Assembly (NCBI RefSeq): GCF_003205875.1
Contig: NZ_PUBZ01000033.1
Coordinates: 62,001 to 126,000, forward strand
Reading direction: 5' to 3'
Origin: Herpetosiphon llansteffanensis
GTDB taxonomy: Bacteria > Chloroflexota > Chloroflexia > Chloroflexales > Herpetosiphonaceae
DNA: 64,000 bases
Both the position numbers and the translations under genes were made by a program. Of this stretch, positions 26,256-34,967 are shown piece by piece; within the stretch, counting starts at the first letter, position 1; each line of letters begins with the position of its first letter. Under the pieces are notes generated by a model. The model saw nothing but the letters and a program-made list of their open reading frames with translations, was not told the DNA's origin and did not search any database.

Positions 26256-27983
26256 TTAGTTGCCGTAGCGCCAGCGGCGATAGTGTTGGCCAACGTTGCC
26301 CATCTCTACTTGAAAGGCAGCGGAGTTGGTTGGGGTATAAGTCAGAATCCGCCGTTCGAAAGCTTGCACCAACATCCACGTTTCGTTGCCACCAAGTTTA
26401 GCCCGCATCCAATAGGCATCGCTCAACGGATAGCCGAAGGCAAAGACCCAATCGACAACTTGGCCTTCAACAAAGCGGCCATTTTCGTAGACCGTACCGC
26501 GTTGATTCATAAAGTTCCAGAAGACATCGGGAATATTATGGTTAGTTTGGCTTACAAACTTCGCGTTGGTGACCACGCTTGGTGCCTCAATGCCGCTGGT
26601 GGTTGCATCGCGTTTGAGTTGGGTAGCGATGGTTTGGCCAGTTTTGTCGGGCTGAGCACCCAAAACGTCACGCAGTGAGCTATAACCAGGCGCAACATCG
26701 TTAATTGCTCGTGGATCGCCGCCCAATGCTTCATCGGCGGGAATGCGTTGCTCAAACGAACTATCGCCAATTTGCACTTGGCCACGAATCATTTCGACCA
26801 CCAACAAACCGTTGGTCACAAACCACGGCTGGCTGCGGTCGCCATTGGGATTATTAACTTCCATGCGCGATTTGTCGAAGTATTGAACTAAGCGAGTGCT
26901 ACCGCCGTATGGCTCGTATTGGCCTTTGGCGATTGCTGGCCCCCAAACCCACGAACGATTGCTCCGCGCATCTTGCACAGGTTTATCGGTGCGTTGCCAG
27001 GTTTTCTCAAAGTTGGCATCAGCAAAGCCATCGGGAATCGTAGGCACATTGTTTTTGAAGGCATTGATTTTTTCGCGCGAAATATCGAGGTAGAGGTTGC
27101 CATAGCTTTGGCTTGGCTCAAGCTGGCTCCCTTCATACCATTCGTTCCAGCTGGTCAGAATCACCGCGCGCGCTTGATAATTCATGGCTGTATCCCAGCC
27201 AGCGCGATAGTAGTTGCCGTTCTCGCGGTCGCGCAAGTGGCCATTGCGATAGAGCAAATCATCATAACCAGGCATAACAGTTGCCACAAACGGTTTGTTA
27301 CTGTTGCGGCGCGTGTTGTAATCGCGCAAATTGCGGCTATACGAACTCATGGCATCGCCTTGTTTGCGTTCCCACGTAATATCGAAAAAGTGGAGTGCAT
27401 CGAACACATCCAAGAGATTGAAATTGACCCCGCCGCCAAGCCAAAATTGGTTGCGATTGGGATCGACGCGATTGCGCAAATCAGTCCAATCATTCAATGA
27501 GCCACGGCCACCAGGCAAAATTGTATCGTTCCAGAACACGAAAACCGGCTTGCCGTCCCAATGCCAGTAGGCGCTACTTTTGGCAAGGTCAGCCATTTCG
27601 CGCATATTATCAACAATCGCTTGGGTTGAGCCAAGCGTGCCATCGGCCACCGGATCAACGCTGAAGGCGATGTTGAAATTGCCTTCTTGCTCAGCGAGTT
27701 GCAGCAAACGAGCACATGTATAGCGCCATGTACAAATAAAGCCATCAATGCCAGCGTTTTTGGCTTGGCGAATATGGTTGAGCATGGTGCTATCGCGGTC
27801 GCTCTCGTAGAGTTCTAGCGGGCGATCACGAATCTTATCGAGATACCACGTTTGGCTACCCCACCAGCCATAGTAGTAGGCGAAAACCGGGCGCGAAGGC
27901 TCGGCGGCACTAGTTGAGGGCGATTTGGAGGGAATAAGAATCAGGCTTAGGATCAAGCCCAGCAGGAGAAGAATCCGTCGCAT
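26256..27983 (-). CDS. Secreted GH99-like (WbsX-type) protein with C-terminal Chloroflexi module
   Basis: A 575-residue exported protein. Signal peptide 1-26 (hydrophobic LLLLGLILSLILI then SAAEP). Residues 30-310 form a TIM-barrel like that of GH99/WbsX endo-mannosidase-type proteins: VFAYYYGWWG, DGFICTW, FVFWND, FDITWERK, VATVMPGYDD, and ILTSWNEWYEGSQLEPS at 276-291, the last a typical active-site block. Residues 320-575 are a separate module (FADANFEKTWQRTDKP ... SWVWGP ... VQYFDKSRME ... VTNGLLVVEMI ... FERRILTY ... VEMGNVGQHYRRWRY) that recurs in the protein at 55814-57967. The sugar substrate is unknown. Single gene, converging on a shared terminator. Confidence 0.8.
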   Translation of the reverse strand: MRRILLLLGLILSLILIPSKSPSTSAAEPSRPVFAYYYGWWGSQTWYLDKIRDRPLELYESDRDSTMLNHIRQAKNAGIDGFICTWRYTCARLLQLAEQEGNFNIAFSVDPVADGTLGSTQAIVDNMREMADLAKSSAYWHWDGKPVFVFWNDTILPGGRGSLNDWTDLRNRVDPNRNQFWLGGGVNFNLLDVFDALHFFDITWERKQGDAMSSYSRNLRDYNTRRNSNKPFVATVMPGYDDLLYRNGHLRDRENGNYYRAGWDTAMNYQARAVILTSWNEWYEGSQLEPSQSYGNLYLDISREKINAFKNNVPTIPDGFADANFEKTWQRTDKPVQDARSNRSWVWGPAIAKGQYEPYGGSTRLVQYFDKSRMEVNNPNGDRSQPWFVTNGLLVVEMIRGQVQIGDSSFEQRIPADEALGGDPRAINDVAPGYSSLRDVLGAQPDKTGQTIATQLKRDATTSGIEAPSVVTNAKFVSQTNHNIPDVFWNFMNQRGTVYENGRFVEGQVVDWVFAFGYPLSDAYWMRAKLGGNETWMLVQAFERRILTYTPTNSAAFQVEMGNVGQHYRRWRYGN

Positions 27984-28304
27984 GTTTGCTCCTTTCGTCC
28001 ACTGCGACTCAGGTGTTCTTATTGTACAGGCAAAATGGAGATTTAGGGGCCAGTTTGTTTTGATCCACGAAGAGCACGAAGTGCACGAAGCATGAAACCG
28101 CGAAGATCACGAAGAACGCAAAGCGAGATTTTTAACGCAGCGGCGCAGAGAATCTAAGGCTATAGGCTTATGGCTTTTGGCGCTAGGTTTTGATCCACGA
28201 AGGACACGAAGGAACACGAAGATTGGATCTAGGCTATGGGTTCAGAATGCGCACCCGATCCCCAGCCCCCGACCCCTGATCCCCAAAATTCTATGTTCTA
28301 TGTT
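27984..28304. repeat. Mosaic intergenic block of short word repeats
   Basis: No gene. After about 80 bp that hold the promoter of the GH99-like gene: 'gatccacgaagagcacgaag' (28060-28080), 'accgcgaagatcacgaagaac' type (28096-28120), 'aacgcagcggcgcagag' (28134-28150), 'ggctataggcttatggc', another 'ccacgaaggacacgaagg', 'gatccccagcccccgacccc' (28258-28280) and 'ctatgttctatgttc' (28290-28306). Confidence 0.75.
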
Positions 28305-28727
28305 CTATAACTCCCATGGATTAAATAATTGCACCCCAGTATTTTGAAAATCACTGATATTACGTGTCACGAGGCAACAATTATAATAGATCGCCTGAGC
28401 AGCAATTAACGAGTCGATTGCAGCCAAATTACGCCCTGCTTGGGATAAATGACCAACCAACTCGCCCCATTTGAGCATAACGAATGTATCCAATCCTAAT
28501 ATTCGACCTTGAAATCTGATTAGTAACTCTTCATGAAGCCATGTTTGCAATTCAATCTTTCGTTGTGATGGTATGAGTTTACTAATTCCTTTTTGTAATT
28601 CTCCTATTGTAATAACACTTAAATACAATTGTGCTGCTAATTGTTGATCGGCCCATTCAATCACAGCTTGATTTGGCTGGCGGCTAATTAATTCTGAAAT
28701 AACATTTGTATCAATTAAATAATTCAT
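28305..28727 (-). CDS. PIN-domain ribonuclease toxin (VapC family)
   Basis: A 140-residue PIN-domain protein, the toxin of a type II toxin-antitoxin pair. The acidic catalytic residues are visible: D6 in YLIDTNVISE, E44 region in ITIGELQKGI, D108 region in LAAIDSLIAAQA, and D126 in RNISDF. Such toxins cleave tRNA or other RNA. Its start overlaps the antitoxin stop by 4 bp (ATGA), so translation is coupled. The pair sits as an island between two long repeat blocks. The stop lies directly next to a word-repeat run. Confidence 0.92.
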   Translation of the reverse strand: MNYLIDTNVISELISRQPNQAVIEWADQQLAAQLYLSVITIGELQKGISKLIPSQRKIELQTWLHEELLIRFQGRILGLDTFVMLKWGELVGHLSQAGRNLAAIDSLIAAQAIYYNCCLVTRNISDFQNTGVQLFNPWEL

Positions 28728-28978
28728 AATTCAAGATCATCACGCAAACCGCTTGGATCACGGCTTAAATCAATTTCACAATCAATCAAGGGTGAACGAC
28801 GAAAAAAAGCTGATAATGGCTCTTGTTCAAGCTGTAGTCGGCGATATTCTTGGTAGCCAATCACGACCGCAGCTTCTTGACCATGTTTGGTGATAATTTG
28901 TGGGCCACTTGTCTGAGCAGCTTGAACCACCTCACTAAATCGATTTTTCGCATCTTGCAACTGCCAAATATGTTCCAT
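28724..28978 (-). CDS. Phd/YefM-family antitoxin
   Basis: An 84-residue antitoxin with the Phd/YefM N-terminal DNA-binding fold (WQLQDAKNRFSEVVQAAQTSGPQIITKHGQEAAVVIGYQEYRRL). The C-terminal tail (FFRRSPLIDCEIDLSRDPSG) is the kind that wraps the PIN toxin. It comes first in the operon and probably represses the pair. AGGAGG lies a few bases before the ATG (28982-28988 on the minus strand). Confidence 0.92.
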   Translation of the reverse strand: MEHIWQLQDAKNRFSEVVQAAQTSGPQIITKHGQEAAVVIGYQEYRRLQLEQEPLSAFFRRSPLIDCEIDLSRDPSGLRDDLEL

Positions 28979-29615
28979 AAAGACCTCCTAGCTAGTCTGT
29001 CTAGACTTTAGCACATAGTTTGAACATTAGCTAGTGAATTCTGTAGCCATGTTCTGATTGCACTGCGCCGCTGCGTTGCAATATTAATCCACGAAGGGCA
29101 TGAAGGGAACGAAGCCTGAAACCGCGAAGATCGCGAAGATCGCGAAGGTTGGGTTTTTAGCCACGAATTGCACGAATTGCACGAATGAGTATTTTTTAGC
29201 CACAGATTGCACAGATTGTTTTGATGATGTTTCCGATAGTCCATAGTCTGATCCCCAGCCTCCGACACCCGAACCCCAACCCCAAAATTCTATGCTCTAT
29301 GTTCTCTGTTCTTTTTGACTTCTAACTTTTGACTTTTGATTTCTGCCTTCATCCCTCATCCTTCATCCTTGTAATTGTCCTACCTCGATTGTTTGACAAA
29401 ACCATGGTCGTTGTGTACACTACCGCCCTATAAGTCCCTCTACTTTCTCCCAATCCAACCCGCTACCATTGCAGGTAGCTCGTCGTTCAATGATTGCACC
29501 TTAGAGTTCAATGTGGCTTTTAAGGAGGTTAATGCCTCATCACTAAAACCATGTATGGCTTTGGGCTAGCCAGTTTTAGGCTTTCCTCGCTTTTAAACAA
29601 GGAGCAACTGGAATT
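28979..29615. repeat. Mosaic repeat block, then leader region of the liv operon
   Basis: From about 29050 to 29370 the gap holds 'ctgcgccgctgcgtt', 'ccacgaagggcatgaaggg', 'gcgaagatcgcgaagatcgcg', 'cacgaattgcacgaattgc', 'agccacagattgcacagatt', 'gatccccagcctccga', 'ctatgctctatgttctctg', 'tgacttctaacttttgact' and 'tcatccctcatccttcatcc'. From 29380 the sequence is unique and probably contains the promoter and 5' leader of livK. A 64-codon ORF here is not supported. Confidence 0.7.
29543..29579 (+). promoter_or_regulatory. Stem-loop in the livK leader
   Basis: CTAAAAC (29543-29549) pairs with GTTTTAG (29573-29579), and inside it TGGCT (29556-29560) pairs with AGCCA (29568-29572). It ends 36 nt before the livK ATG. 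It could be an mRNA-stabilising or regulatory hairpin; it matches no riboswitch I recognise. Confidence 0.4.
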
Positions 29616-30839
29616 ATGAAACGTTTTCTTTCATTCTCGCTCGTCTTGACCATGATCATGGTAATTTTGGCCGCATGTGGTACCCAAACTGGTGGAACCA
29701 GTAAAACCACCGTCACGATTGTTAGCAGCTTACCTCGCACCGGTTCCTCAAAAGGACAAACAGATACCATCGTAAACGCCATTAAGATGCGTTTAGAAGA
29801 AGACAAATACGCCGCGTGCAATGGTAATGTTGAAATCAAATATGAAGATCTTGATGATGCAACCGCAGCTAAAGGCGCTTGGGACGAAACCAAAGAAGCC
29901 GAAAACGCCAATGCTGCTGCTGGCAACAAAGATGTGATGGTTTATATCGGGACTTTCAACTCAGGTGCAGCGAAGATTGCAATTCCGCTCTTGAACAAAG
30001 CAGGCATTGTAATGATTAGCCCAGCCAACACCTATCCTGGCTTGACCAAAGAAGGCAAAGGCGCTGAAGGCGAACCAGCAGTCTACTATCCAAATGGCAC
30101 CCGCAACTACACCCGCGTTGTGCCAGCAGACGACTTGCAAGGCGCAGCAGCAGGCAATTGGGCCAAGGAATTGGGCGTAACCAATGTTTACATCTTGGAT
30201 GATACCGAGTTGTACGGCAAAGGGATTGCTGACGTATTCGCTGCTACCGCAGAAGCAAACGGCATCAAAATTGCAGGCCGCGATAGCATCGATTCAAAAG
30301 CCAGCGACTACAAAGCCTTGATGTCGAAAATTGCCGCCACCAACCCAGATTTGATCTACTTCGGTGGGATTACCCAAAGCAACGCAGGCCAATTGGTCAA
30401 AGATATGCGTGCTGCTGGCATGACCGCTGATAAAGTCAAGTTCATGGGTCCAGACGGCATCTACGAACAAGCCTTTATTGACGCAGCTGGTGCTGATAAC
30501 GCTGAAGGCGTGTACGCAACCTTCGGTGGCGTTCCACCATCGAAGCTTGAAGGCAAGGGTGCCGAATGGTACAACGCCTACAAGGCTAAATTCAATGCCG
30601 AGCCAGAAGCCTATGCTGCCTATGGCTACGATTCAACCAACGTTGCCTTGGCTGCAATCAACAAATCGTGCGATAGCATCAACCGCGAAACCATCTTGAA
30701 GAACGTCTTCGCAACCAAAGATTTCGATGGCGTGTTGGGCAAATGGGGCTTCGACGCTAGTGGCGACACGACGTTGACCCAAATGAGCGGCCAACAAATC
30801 AAGAATGGCGCATTCGAATTTATTCAAGTCCTCAAATAA
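29616..30839 (+). CDS. livK: Branched-chain amino-acid-type ABC transporter substrate-binding lipoprotein
   Basis: A 407-residue periplasmic-binding-protein type I lipoprotein. The signal with lipobox (VILAAC at 16-21) is followed by GTQTGG. The mature part has the type I fold of LivJ/LivK: VTIVSSLPRTGSSKGQ, VMVYIGTFNSGAAKIAIPLLNKAGIVMISPANTYPGLT, and YGYDSTNVALAAI. It should capture amino acids (or amides) for LivHMGF. ATG at 29616 follows AAGGAG. The protein is likely made in excess over the permease because a hairpin lies right after the stop. The exact ligand cannot be read. Confidence 0.93.
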   Translation: MKRFLSFSLVLTMIMVILAACGTQTGGTSKTTVTIVSSLPRTGSSKGQTDTIVNAIKMRLEEDKYAACNGNVEIKYEDLDDATAAKGAWDETKEAENANAAAGNKDVMVYIGTFNSGAAKIAIPLLNKAGIVMISPANTYPGLTKEGKGAEGEPAVYYPNGTRNYTRVVPADDLQGAAAGNWAKELGVTNVYILDDTELYGKGIADVFAATAEANGIKIAGRDSIDSKASDYKALMSKIAATNPDLIYFGGITQSNAGQLVKDMRAAGMTADKVKFMGPDGIYEQAFIDAAGADNAEGVYATFGGVPPSKLEGKGAEWYNAYKAKFNAEPEAYAAYGYDSTNVALAAINKSCDSINRETILKNVFATKDFDGVLGKWGFDASGDTTLTQMSGQQIKNGAFEFIQVLK

Positions 30840-30856
30840 GTTTGCATACCGTTTCC

Positions 30857-30881
30857 AAGGGACGATCGTTGATCGTCCCTT
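30857..30881 (+). terminator. Intercistronic hairpin between livK and livH
   Basis: AAGGGACGATC pairs with GATCGTCCCTT around GTT. The T-run after it is short (TTTCCCC), so it is more likely a partial terminator or mRNA stabiliser that lets livK be expressed above the permease genes. Confidence 0.7.
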
Positions 30882-30938
30882 TCCCCTGTGTGGATTATCG
30901 TCACCAGCCCCTTGCTGGGTACATAGGAATAACGCGCT

Positions 30939-32105
30939 ATGGCAGCATCTCAAACTCCATCGTCGCCGCAGGCGGCTCCGCTTGTACCACGCGAGCCATT
31001 TCTGACCAAGCGACGGGCATTTTCGATTGTCGGCCTGATTATTTTCCTCGGATTCTTTGCCATTCCCATTTACCAAACGATTTTACTTGAGATGTGGGAT
31101 AGCCCGCGACAGCTGACCCAGCAGATCGTGATTGGCTTGACCAAAGGCACCTACATTGCGGTGATTGCCCTCGGCTATACCTTGGTCTATGGGATTTTGG
31201 AGTTGATCAACTTTGCCCACGGCGATTTGTTTATGATCGGGGCATTTCTGGCGTTGATCTTCATAAGTTTGTTTGGTTTAGACCCCAAAACCAGCTCAGG
31301 GATCACAATTTTCTTCTCGTTGATTGGCATCTTGGGCTTGGTAATGGTTTGTACTGCCTTGATGAATGCAGGGATTGAGCGCTTTGCCTATCGGCCATTG
31401 CGCAATGCCCCACGTTTGGCTCCCTTGATTTCAGCAATTGGCATGTCGTTTGTGTTGCAAAATGTTGGGATCTTTTTGGGCGATGGCCTGATTTGGGATA
31501 AGTTGGCTGCTGGGCTTGGCTCAGATGCAATTGGCCGCGTTGCCGATGCGATGGGCACGCAATCAGTTGCGCCAAAGAACATTCCCGACTTGTTGCCCAA
31601 CGGCCAAGTCTTTTTTATTCCCGACAGCTTGAAGTATACCTATAAAGATCTCTTGGTAGCCGTTGTAAGCCTTGGGTTGCTTGCGGGCTTATATTCGTTT
31701 GTGCGTTTTACCAAGCTTGGTAAGGCAATTCGCGCAACTGCACAAGACCGCGACGCAGCACGTTTGATGGGCATCAACGCCGACCGCACCATCTCCGTAA
31801 CCTTCCTTATTGGTGGCGCGTTGGGCGGTGCTGCCGGTATGATCGTTGGTCTCTACAACGGGACTGCTTTATTTAGTATGGGTTTTACCGCAGGCTTGCT
31901 CTCGTTTACCGCAGCAGTGCTTGGTGGCATTGGCAATATCCTTGGTTCGGCTTTGGGTGGTTTGCTGATTGGCTTGATCCTCGCCTTGAGCGATCAATAT
32001 ATTGGTACACGCTGGTCGAACGCGGTGATTTTCGCCATTCTTGTCTTGATTTTGCTCTTCCGACCAACTGGGTTGCTCGGGCAAGAAGGTGGCCAAAAAG
32101 CCTAG
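30939..32105 (+). CDS. livH: Branched-chain amino-acid-type ABC transporter permease LivH
   Basis: A 388-residue membrane permease. After a 60-residue, proline-rich N-terminal part with one hydrophobic segment comes the LivH core: GLTKGTYIAVIALGYTLVYGILELINFAHGDLFMIGAF, then IRATAQDRDAARLMGINADRTISVTFLIGGALGGAAG, the EAA-type coupling region, and AAVLGGIGNILGSALGGLLIGL. About 8-9 membrane segments. Longer than E. coli LivH (308), mainly by the N-terminus and an insert of about 60 residues around 190-240. It follows livK by 99 bp with the hairpin between, and livM starts 13 bp after its stop. Confidence 0.93.
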   Translation: MAASQTPSSPQAAPLVPREPFLTKRRAFSIVGLIIFLGFFAIPIYQTILLEMWDSPRQLTQQIVIGLTKGTYIAVIALGYTLVYGILELINFAHGDLFMIGAFLALIFISLFGLDPKTSSGITIFFSLIGILGLVMVCTALMNAGIERFAYRPLRNAPRLAPLISAIGMSFVLQNVGIFLGDGLIWDKLAAGLGSDAIGRVADAMGTQSVAPKNIPDLLPNGQVFFIPDSLKYTYKDLLVAVVSLGLLAGLYSFVRFTKLGKAIRATAQDRDAARLMGINADRTISVTFLIGGALGGAAGMIVGLYNGTALFSMGFTAGLLSFTAAVLGGIGNILGSALGGLLIGLILALSDQYIGTRWSNAVIFAILVLILLFRPTGLLGQEGGQKA

Positions 32106-32118
32106 AAACGAGGATTGT

Positions 32119-33870
32119 ATGCCAAATACAAAGCGCTATTTAATAACTGGCGGGGTTGGCTTTGCGGTCGGGACATTCTTCTTATGGAATTACCCCAACC
32201 TTGGGCTTGGCTCAGCACTGCTTGGTGGGTTGGTGATTGCCGCACTCTGTTTGCTGTATAGTGCGCCATTGGCCGATATGATTAAAGCTGGCTTGATTGC
32301 TGGCATGTTCGGCGCGGTCATGACGATTGTCTATGGTACGCATAAACCAGGCGTTGCCATTATTGCGGGCATGGTCAGTGGCTTGGGAGCAGGTTTATTG
32401 GCGTTTCAACGCAGCCCACAAGCCAATCCCAAGAAAGCTGCAATCTTAGGGGCTGAGGCTGGCGCAATTGCCGGAGCATGGACAGGTTTGTCCCTGTTTG
32501 TTATGGCCTTTGTGATTGCGCCTGCGGCTGGCATCGATGCTGGCGATTTTGCTGAGCATTTATCCGAAACCGTGATTTTGGCCGATGTGCTTGGCTTAGG
32601 CAGCGATATTCTGATTTTGCTGTTTGCCTTCGCCTTTTCGACGCTCTCGGGTGCAATCTTGGGGGCCGCTTCTTGCGCTGCGCGTAGCTTGCCATTGCGG
32701 CCTAATATTCCATTATTAGCGGTCATCGCCCTACCCGTGCTCTTGATTCCGCTGATCGATCGGGCTGGCAATTTGCTGTTGCTCGATGCCTTGATTCCAA
32801 TTTATATCTTTATTCTCTTGGCCTTGGGCTTGAATATCGTGGTGGGCTATGCTGGCTTGCTCGACTTAGGCTATGCTGCATTCTTCGCGATTGGAGCCTA
32901 CACCACAGCAATGCTTTCATCGCCCCACCTTGGCATCAACCTGAGTTTTTGGTTGGTTATTTGGGTGGCAGCAGCGGTGGCGGCCATTGCTGGATTGACC
33001 CTCGGTGCGCCAACATTACCCTTACGCGGCGACTATTTGGCGATTGTAACGCTTGGTTTCGGCGAAATTGTGCCGATTCTGTTCCGTAGCCTTGGCGGTG
33101 GCCCGCCTGGTGGGACGTTAACCTTGCGCTTCTTTGGCATGCCAATTGGGATCGAACAAGTCGACTTGACTGGCGGCAACAAAGGGATCAACCCAATTTC
33201 GCCGCCGCATTTGCCCTTGATTGGCGATTTCGATCCATCGAATAAAATTCCATGGTACTACCTGTTGATTCTGATCATGGGCTTGGCGATTTTCTTCATC
33301 AATCGTTTGCGCGATTCGCGCCAAGGCCGCGCTTGGATGGCCATGCGCGAAGATGAATTGGCCGCCGATGCGATGGGCATCAACGTGGTACGCACCAAAT
33401 TGCTGGCCTTCTCGATGGGCGCGATGTTCTCAGGCTTTGGTGGCGCGTTCTATGGCGCATTCATTGGGGCCATCTTCCCAAGCTCATTCGACTTCAGCGT
33501 CTCGATCATCTTGCTGTGTATGGTGATTCTTGGCGGTTTGGGCAATATGACGGGGGTGATTGTTGGTGGCTTGTTGATTCAAGGCGCTGATAAGATGTTT
33601 ATCCCCAAAGGTGCTGAATTGTTTCGGCGGATTGCTGAGACCAAGGCAAGAGCTGAGGGCAGTAGTACGGTTGGGGTTTCGGCGCTGCAAGATCTGACCC
33701 AACAACGCTTGTTGCTGTTTGGCATTGTGTTGGTGGTGATGATGCTCGTCCGACCGGAAGGCCTATTGCCCAACGAACGCCGTAAAGCCGAACTCCATCC
33801 CGATGACGATACGATCAATAGCAATAGCGTTGCAGCCGAGGCGGAAGCTGATCCGTCGTTGGCGGCGTAG
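32119..33870 (+). CDS. livM: Branched-chain amino-acid-type ABC transporter permease LivM with long N-terminal membrane extension
   Basis: A 583-residue permease, where typical LivM proteins have about 300-430. The conserved core starts near residue 225 (ALIPIYIFILLALGLNIVVGYAGLLDLGYAAFFAIGAYT) and includes GAPTLPLRGDYLAIVTLGFGEI, AWMAMREDELAADAMGIN (coupling region) and ILGGLGNMTGVIVGG. Residues 1-222 are extra: about six short hydrophobic, Gly/Ala-rich segments (GGVGFAVGTFF, GLIAGMFGAVMTIVY, AGMVSGLGAGLLAF, GAEAGAIAGAWTGLSLFV, LSGAILGAAS) of unknown role. ATG at 32119 has GAGG upstream and lies 13 bp past livH. The tail after 560 is acidic. Confidence 0.92.
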   Translation: MPNTKRYLITGGVGFAVGTFFLWNYPNLGLGSALLGGLVIAALCLLYSAPLADMIKAGLIAGMFGAVMTIVYGTHKPGVAIIAGMVSGLGAGLLAFQRSPQANPKKAAILGAEAGAIAGAWTGLSLFVMAFVIAPAAGIDAGDFAEHLSETVILADVLGLGSDILILLFAFAFSTLSGAILGAASCAARSLPLRPNIPLLAVIALPVLLIPLIDRAGNLLLLDALIPIYIFILLALGLNIVVGYAGLLDLGYAAFFAIGAYTTAMLSSPHLGINLSFWLVIWVAAAVAAIAGLTLGAPTLPLRGDYLAIVTLGFGEIVPILFRSLGGGPPGGTLTLRFFGMPIGIEQVDLTGGNKGINPISPPHLPLIGDFDPSNKIPWYYLLILIMGLAIFFINRLRDSRQGRAWMAMREDELAADAMGINVVRTKLLAFSMGAMFSGFGGAFYGAFIGAIFPSSFDFSVSIILLCMVILGGLGNMTGVIVGGLLIQGADKMFIPKGAELFRRIAETKARAEGSSTVGVSALQDLTQQRLLLFGIVLVVMMLVRPEGLLPNERRKAELHPDDDTINSNSVAAEAEADPSLAA

Positions 33871-33880
33871 GAGACCTGCT

Positions 33881-34696
33881 ATGGCACCCTTGCTGCAAGC
33901 TCGCGGCATTACCAAGCGTTTTGGTGGCCTAACCGCCGTGAGCGATGTTTCATTTGAAATTGAAAAAGGTTCGATTGTTGGGCTGATTGGCCCCAACGGC
34001 GCTGGCAAAACCACCTTCTTTAATATGATCACTGGTTTGTATACACCCAGCGATGGCGATATGATTTTCGATGGCAAACGGATCAACGGCACCAAGCCCA
34101 GCGAAGTGACCAAACTTGGCATTGGCCGGACGTTCCAAAATATTCGCTTGTTTGCGCATATGACGGCGTTGGAAAATGTGCTAGTTGGCCAACATTGCCG
34201 CATGCACACTAGCTTACTAGGCACGCTGTTTCGCACTGCCAGCATGCGCGCCGAAGAAAAAGCCGCGCGCCAGAAAGCCTTTGAGTTGCTTGAATATGTT
34301 GGCTTGGGCCGCAATAGCGCCGACGAAATGGCCAAAAATCTGCCCTATGGAGATCAACGTCGTTTGGAAGTGGCACGGGCTTTGGCAACCGATCCCAAAT
34401 TATTGTTGCTCGATGAGCCAACCGCTGGCATGAATCCCAAAGAAACCGATGCCTTGACCGAATTGATCTATCGGGTGCGTGATGAGCGCGATCTGACTGT
34501 GCTGCTGATCGAACACGATATGAAGGTGGTCATGGGCATTTCCGAACGAGTGACCGTGCTTGATCGCGGGATTAAAATTTCCGAAGGCTTGCCACGCGAA
34601 GTCCAAACCGATCCTAAGGTCGTCGAAGCCTATCTCGGCACTGGTCATGCGGCCAAGGGCAAAGGCGGCGGCGCTCCAGTGTTTGATAAAGCGTAG
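33881..34696 (+). CDS. livG: Branched-chain amino-acid-type ABC transporter ATP-binding protein LivG
   Basis: A 271-residue ATPase. Walker A GPNGAGKTT is near residue 39; the LivG signature is LPYGDQRRLEVARAL, with Walker B LLLLDEPTAGMNP and the H-loop LIEHDM. ATG at 33881 is 10 bp past the livM stop, and the GGAG ribosome site overlaps that stop; the longer reading that begins inside livM is rejected. The C-terminal tail (GKGGGAPVFDKA) is non-conserved. livF follows only after a 271-bp repeat block. Confidence 0.95.
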   Translation: MAPLLQARGITKRFGGLTAVSDVSFEIEKGSIVGLIGPNGAGKTTFFNMITGLYTPSDGDMIFDGKRINGTKPSEVTKLGIGRTFQNIRLFAHMTALENVLVGQHCRMHTSLLGTLFRTASMRAEEKAARQKAFELLEYVGLGRNSADEMAKNLPYGDQRRLEVARALATDPKLLLLDEPTAGMNPKETDALTELIYRVRDERDLTVLLIEHDMKVVMGISERVTVLDRGIKISEGLPREVQTDPKVVEAYLGTGHAAKGKGGGAPVFDKA

Positions 34697-34967
34697 GGTT
34701 GGGGATCGGTTGTTGGAGGTCGGGGATCGGGTTTGTAACCACGAAGGGCGCGAAGAACGCAAAAATAATGAAGTGGCTGCGCTATTCAAGCCTTCCTGTT
34801 AACAACCCGATTTGCCGATAGAAGGCTTGAATTCGGATGTTTTGGGCTTTCATCCTTTAACTATTTCGATACCTTCGTGGTTGCCTATTGAAGGCTTGAA
34901 TTCGGATGTTTTGGATTTTCATCCTTCATCCCTCATCCTTCATCCTTTAACTATAAGGACATTCGCG
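34697..34967. repeat. Repeat block inserted between livG and livF
   Basis: Starts with 'gttggggatcggttgttggagg' words, then 'aaccacgaagggcgcgaagaacgc', then a direct duplication of about 36 bp (34819-34854 and 34886-34921: gaaggcttgaattcgg followed by atgtttt and tttcatcc), each followed by 'catcctttaactat'-type words, and 'tcatccctcatcc'. The 24 bp before livF with AAGGA are unique. Genes on both sides are intact, so the block is an insertion within an operon. Confidence 0.8.

Noticed and set aside
29375-29569. A 64-codon ORF upstream of livK.
   Set aside because: It overlaps the leader region, has no ribosome site and no similarity to any family.
34812-34967. N-terminal extension of LivF through the intergenic block.
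   Set aside because: The segment is translated word repeats with a duplicated peptide; AAGGA before ATG at 34968 marks the real start.
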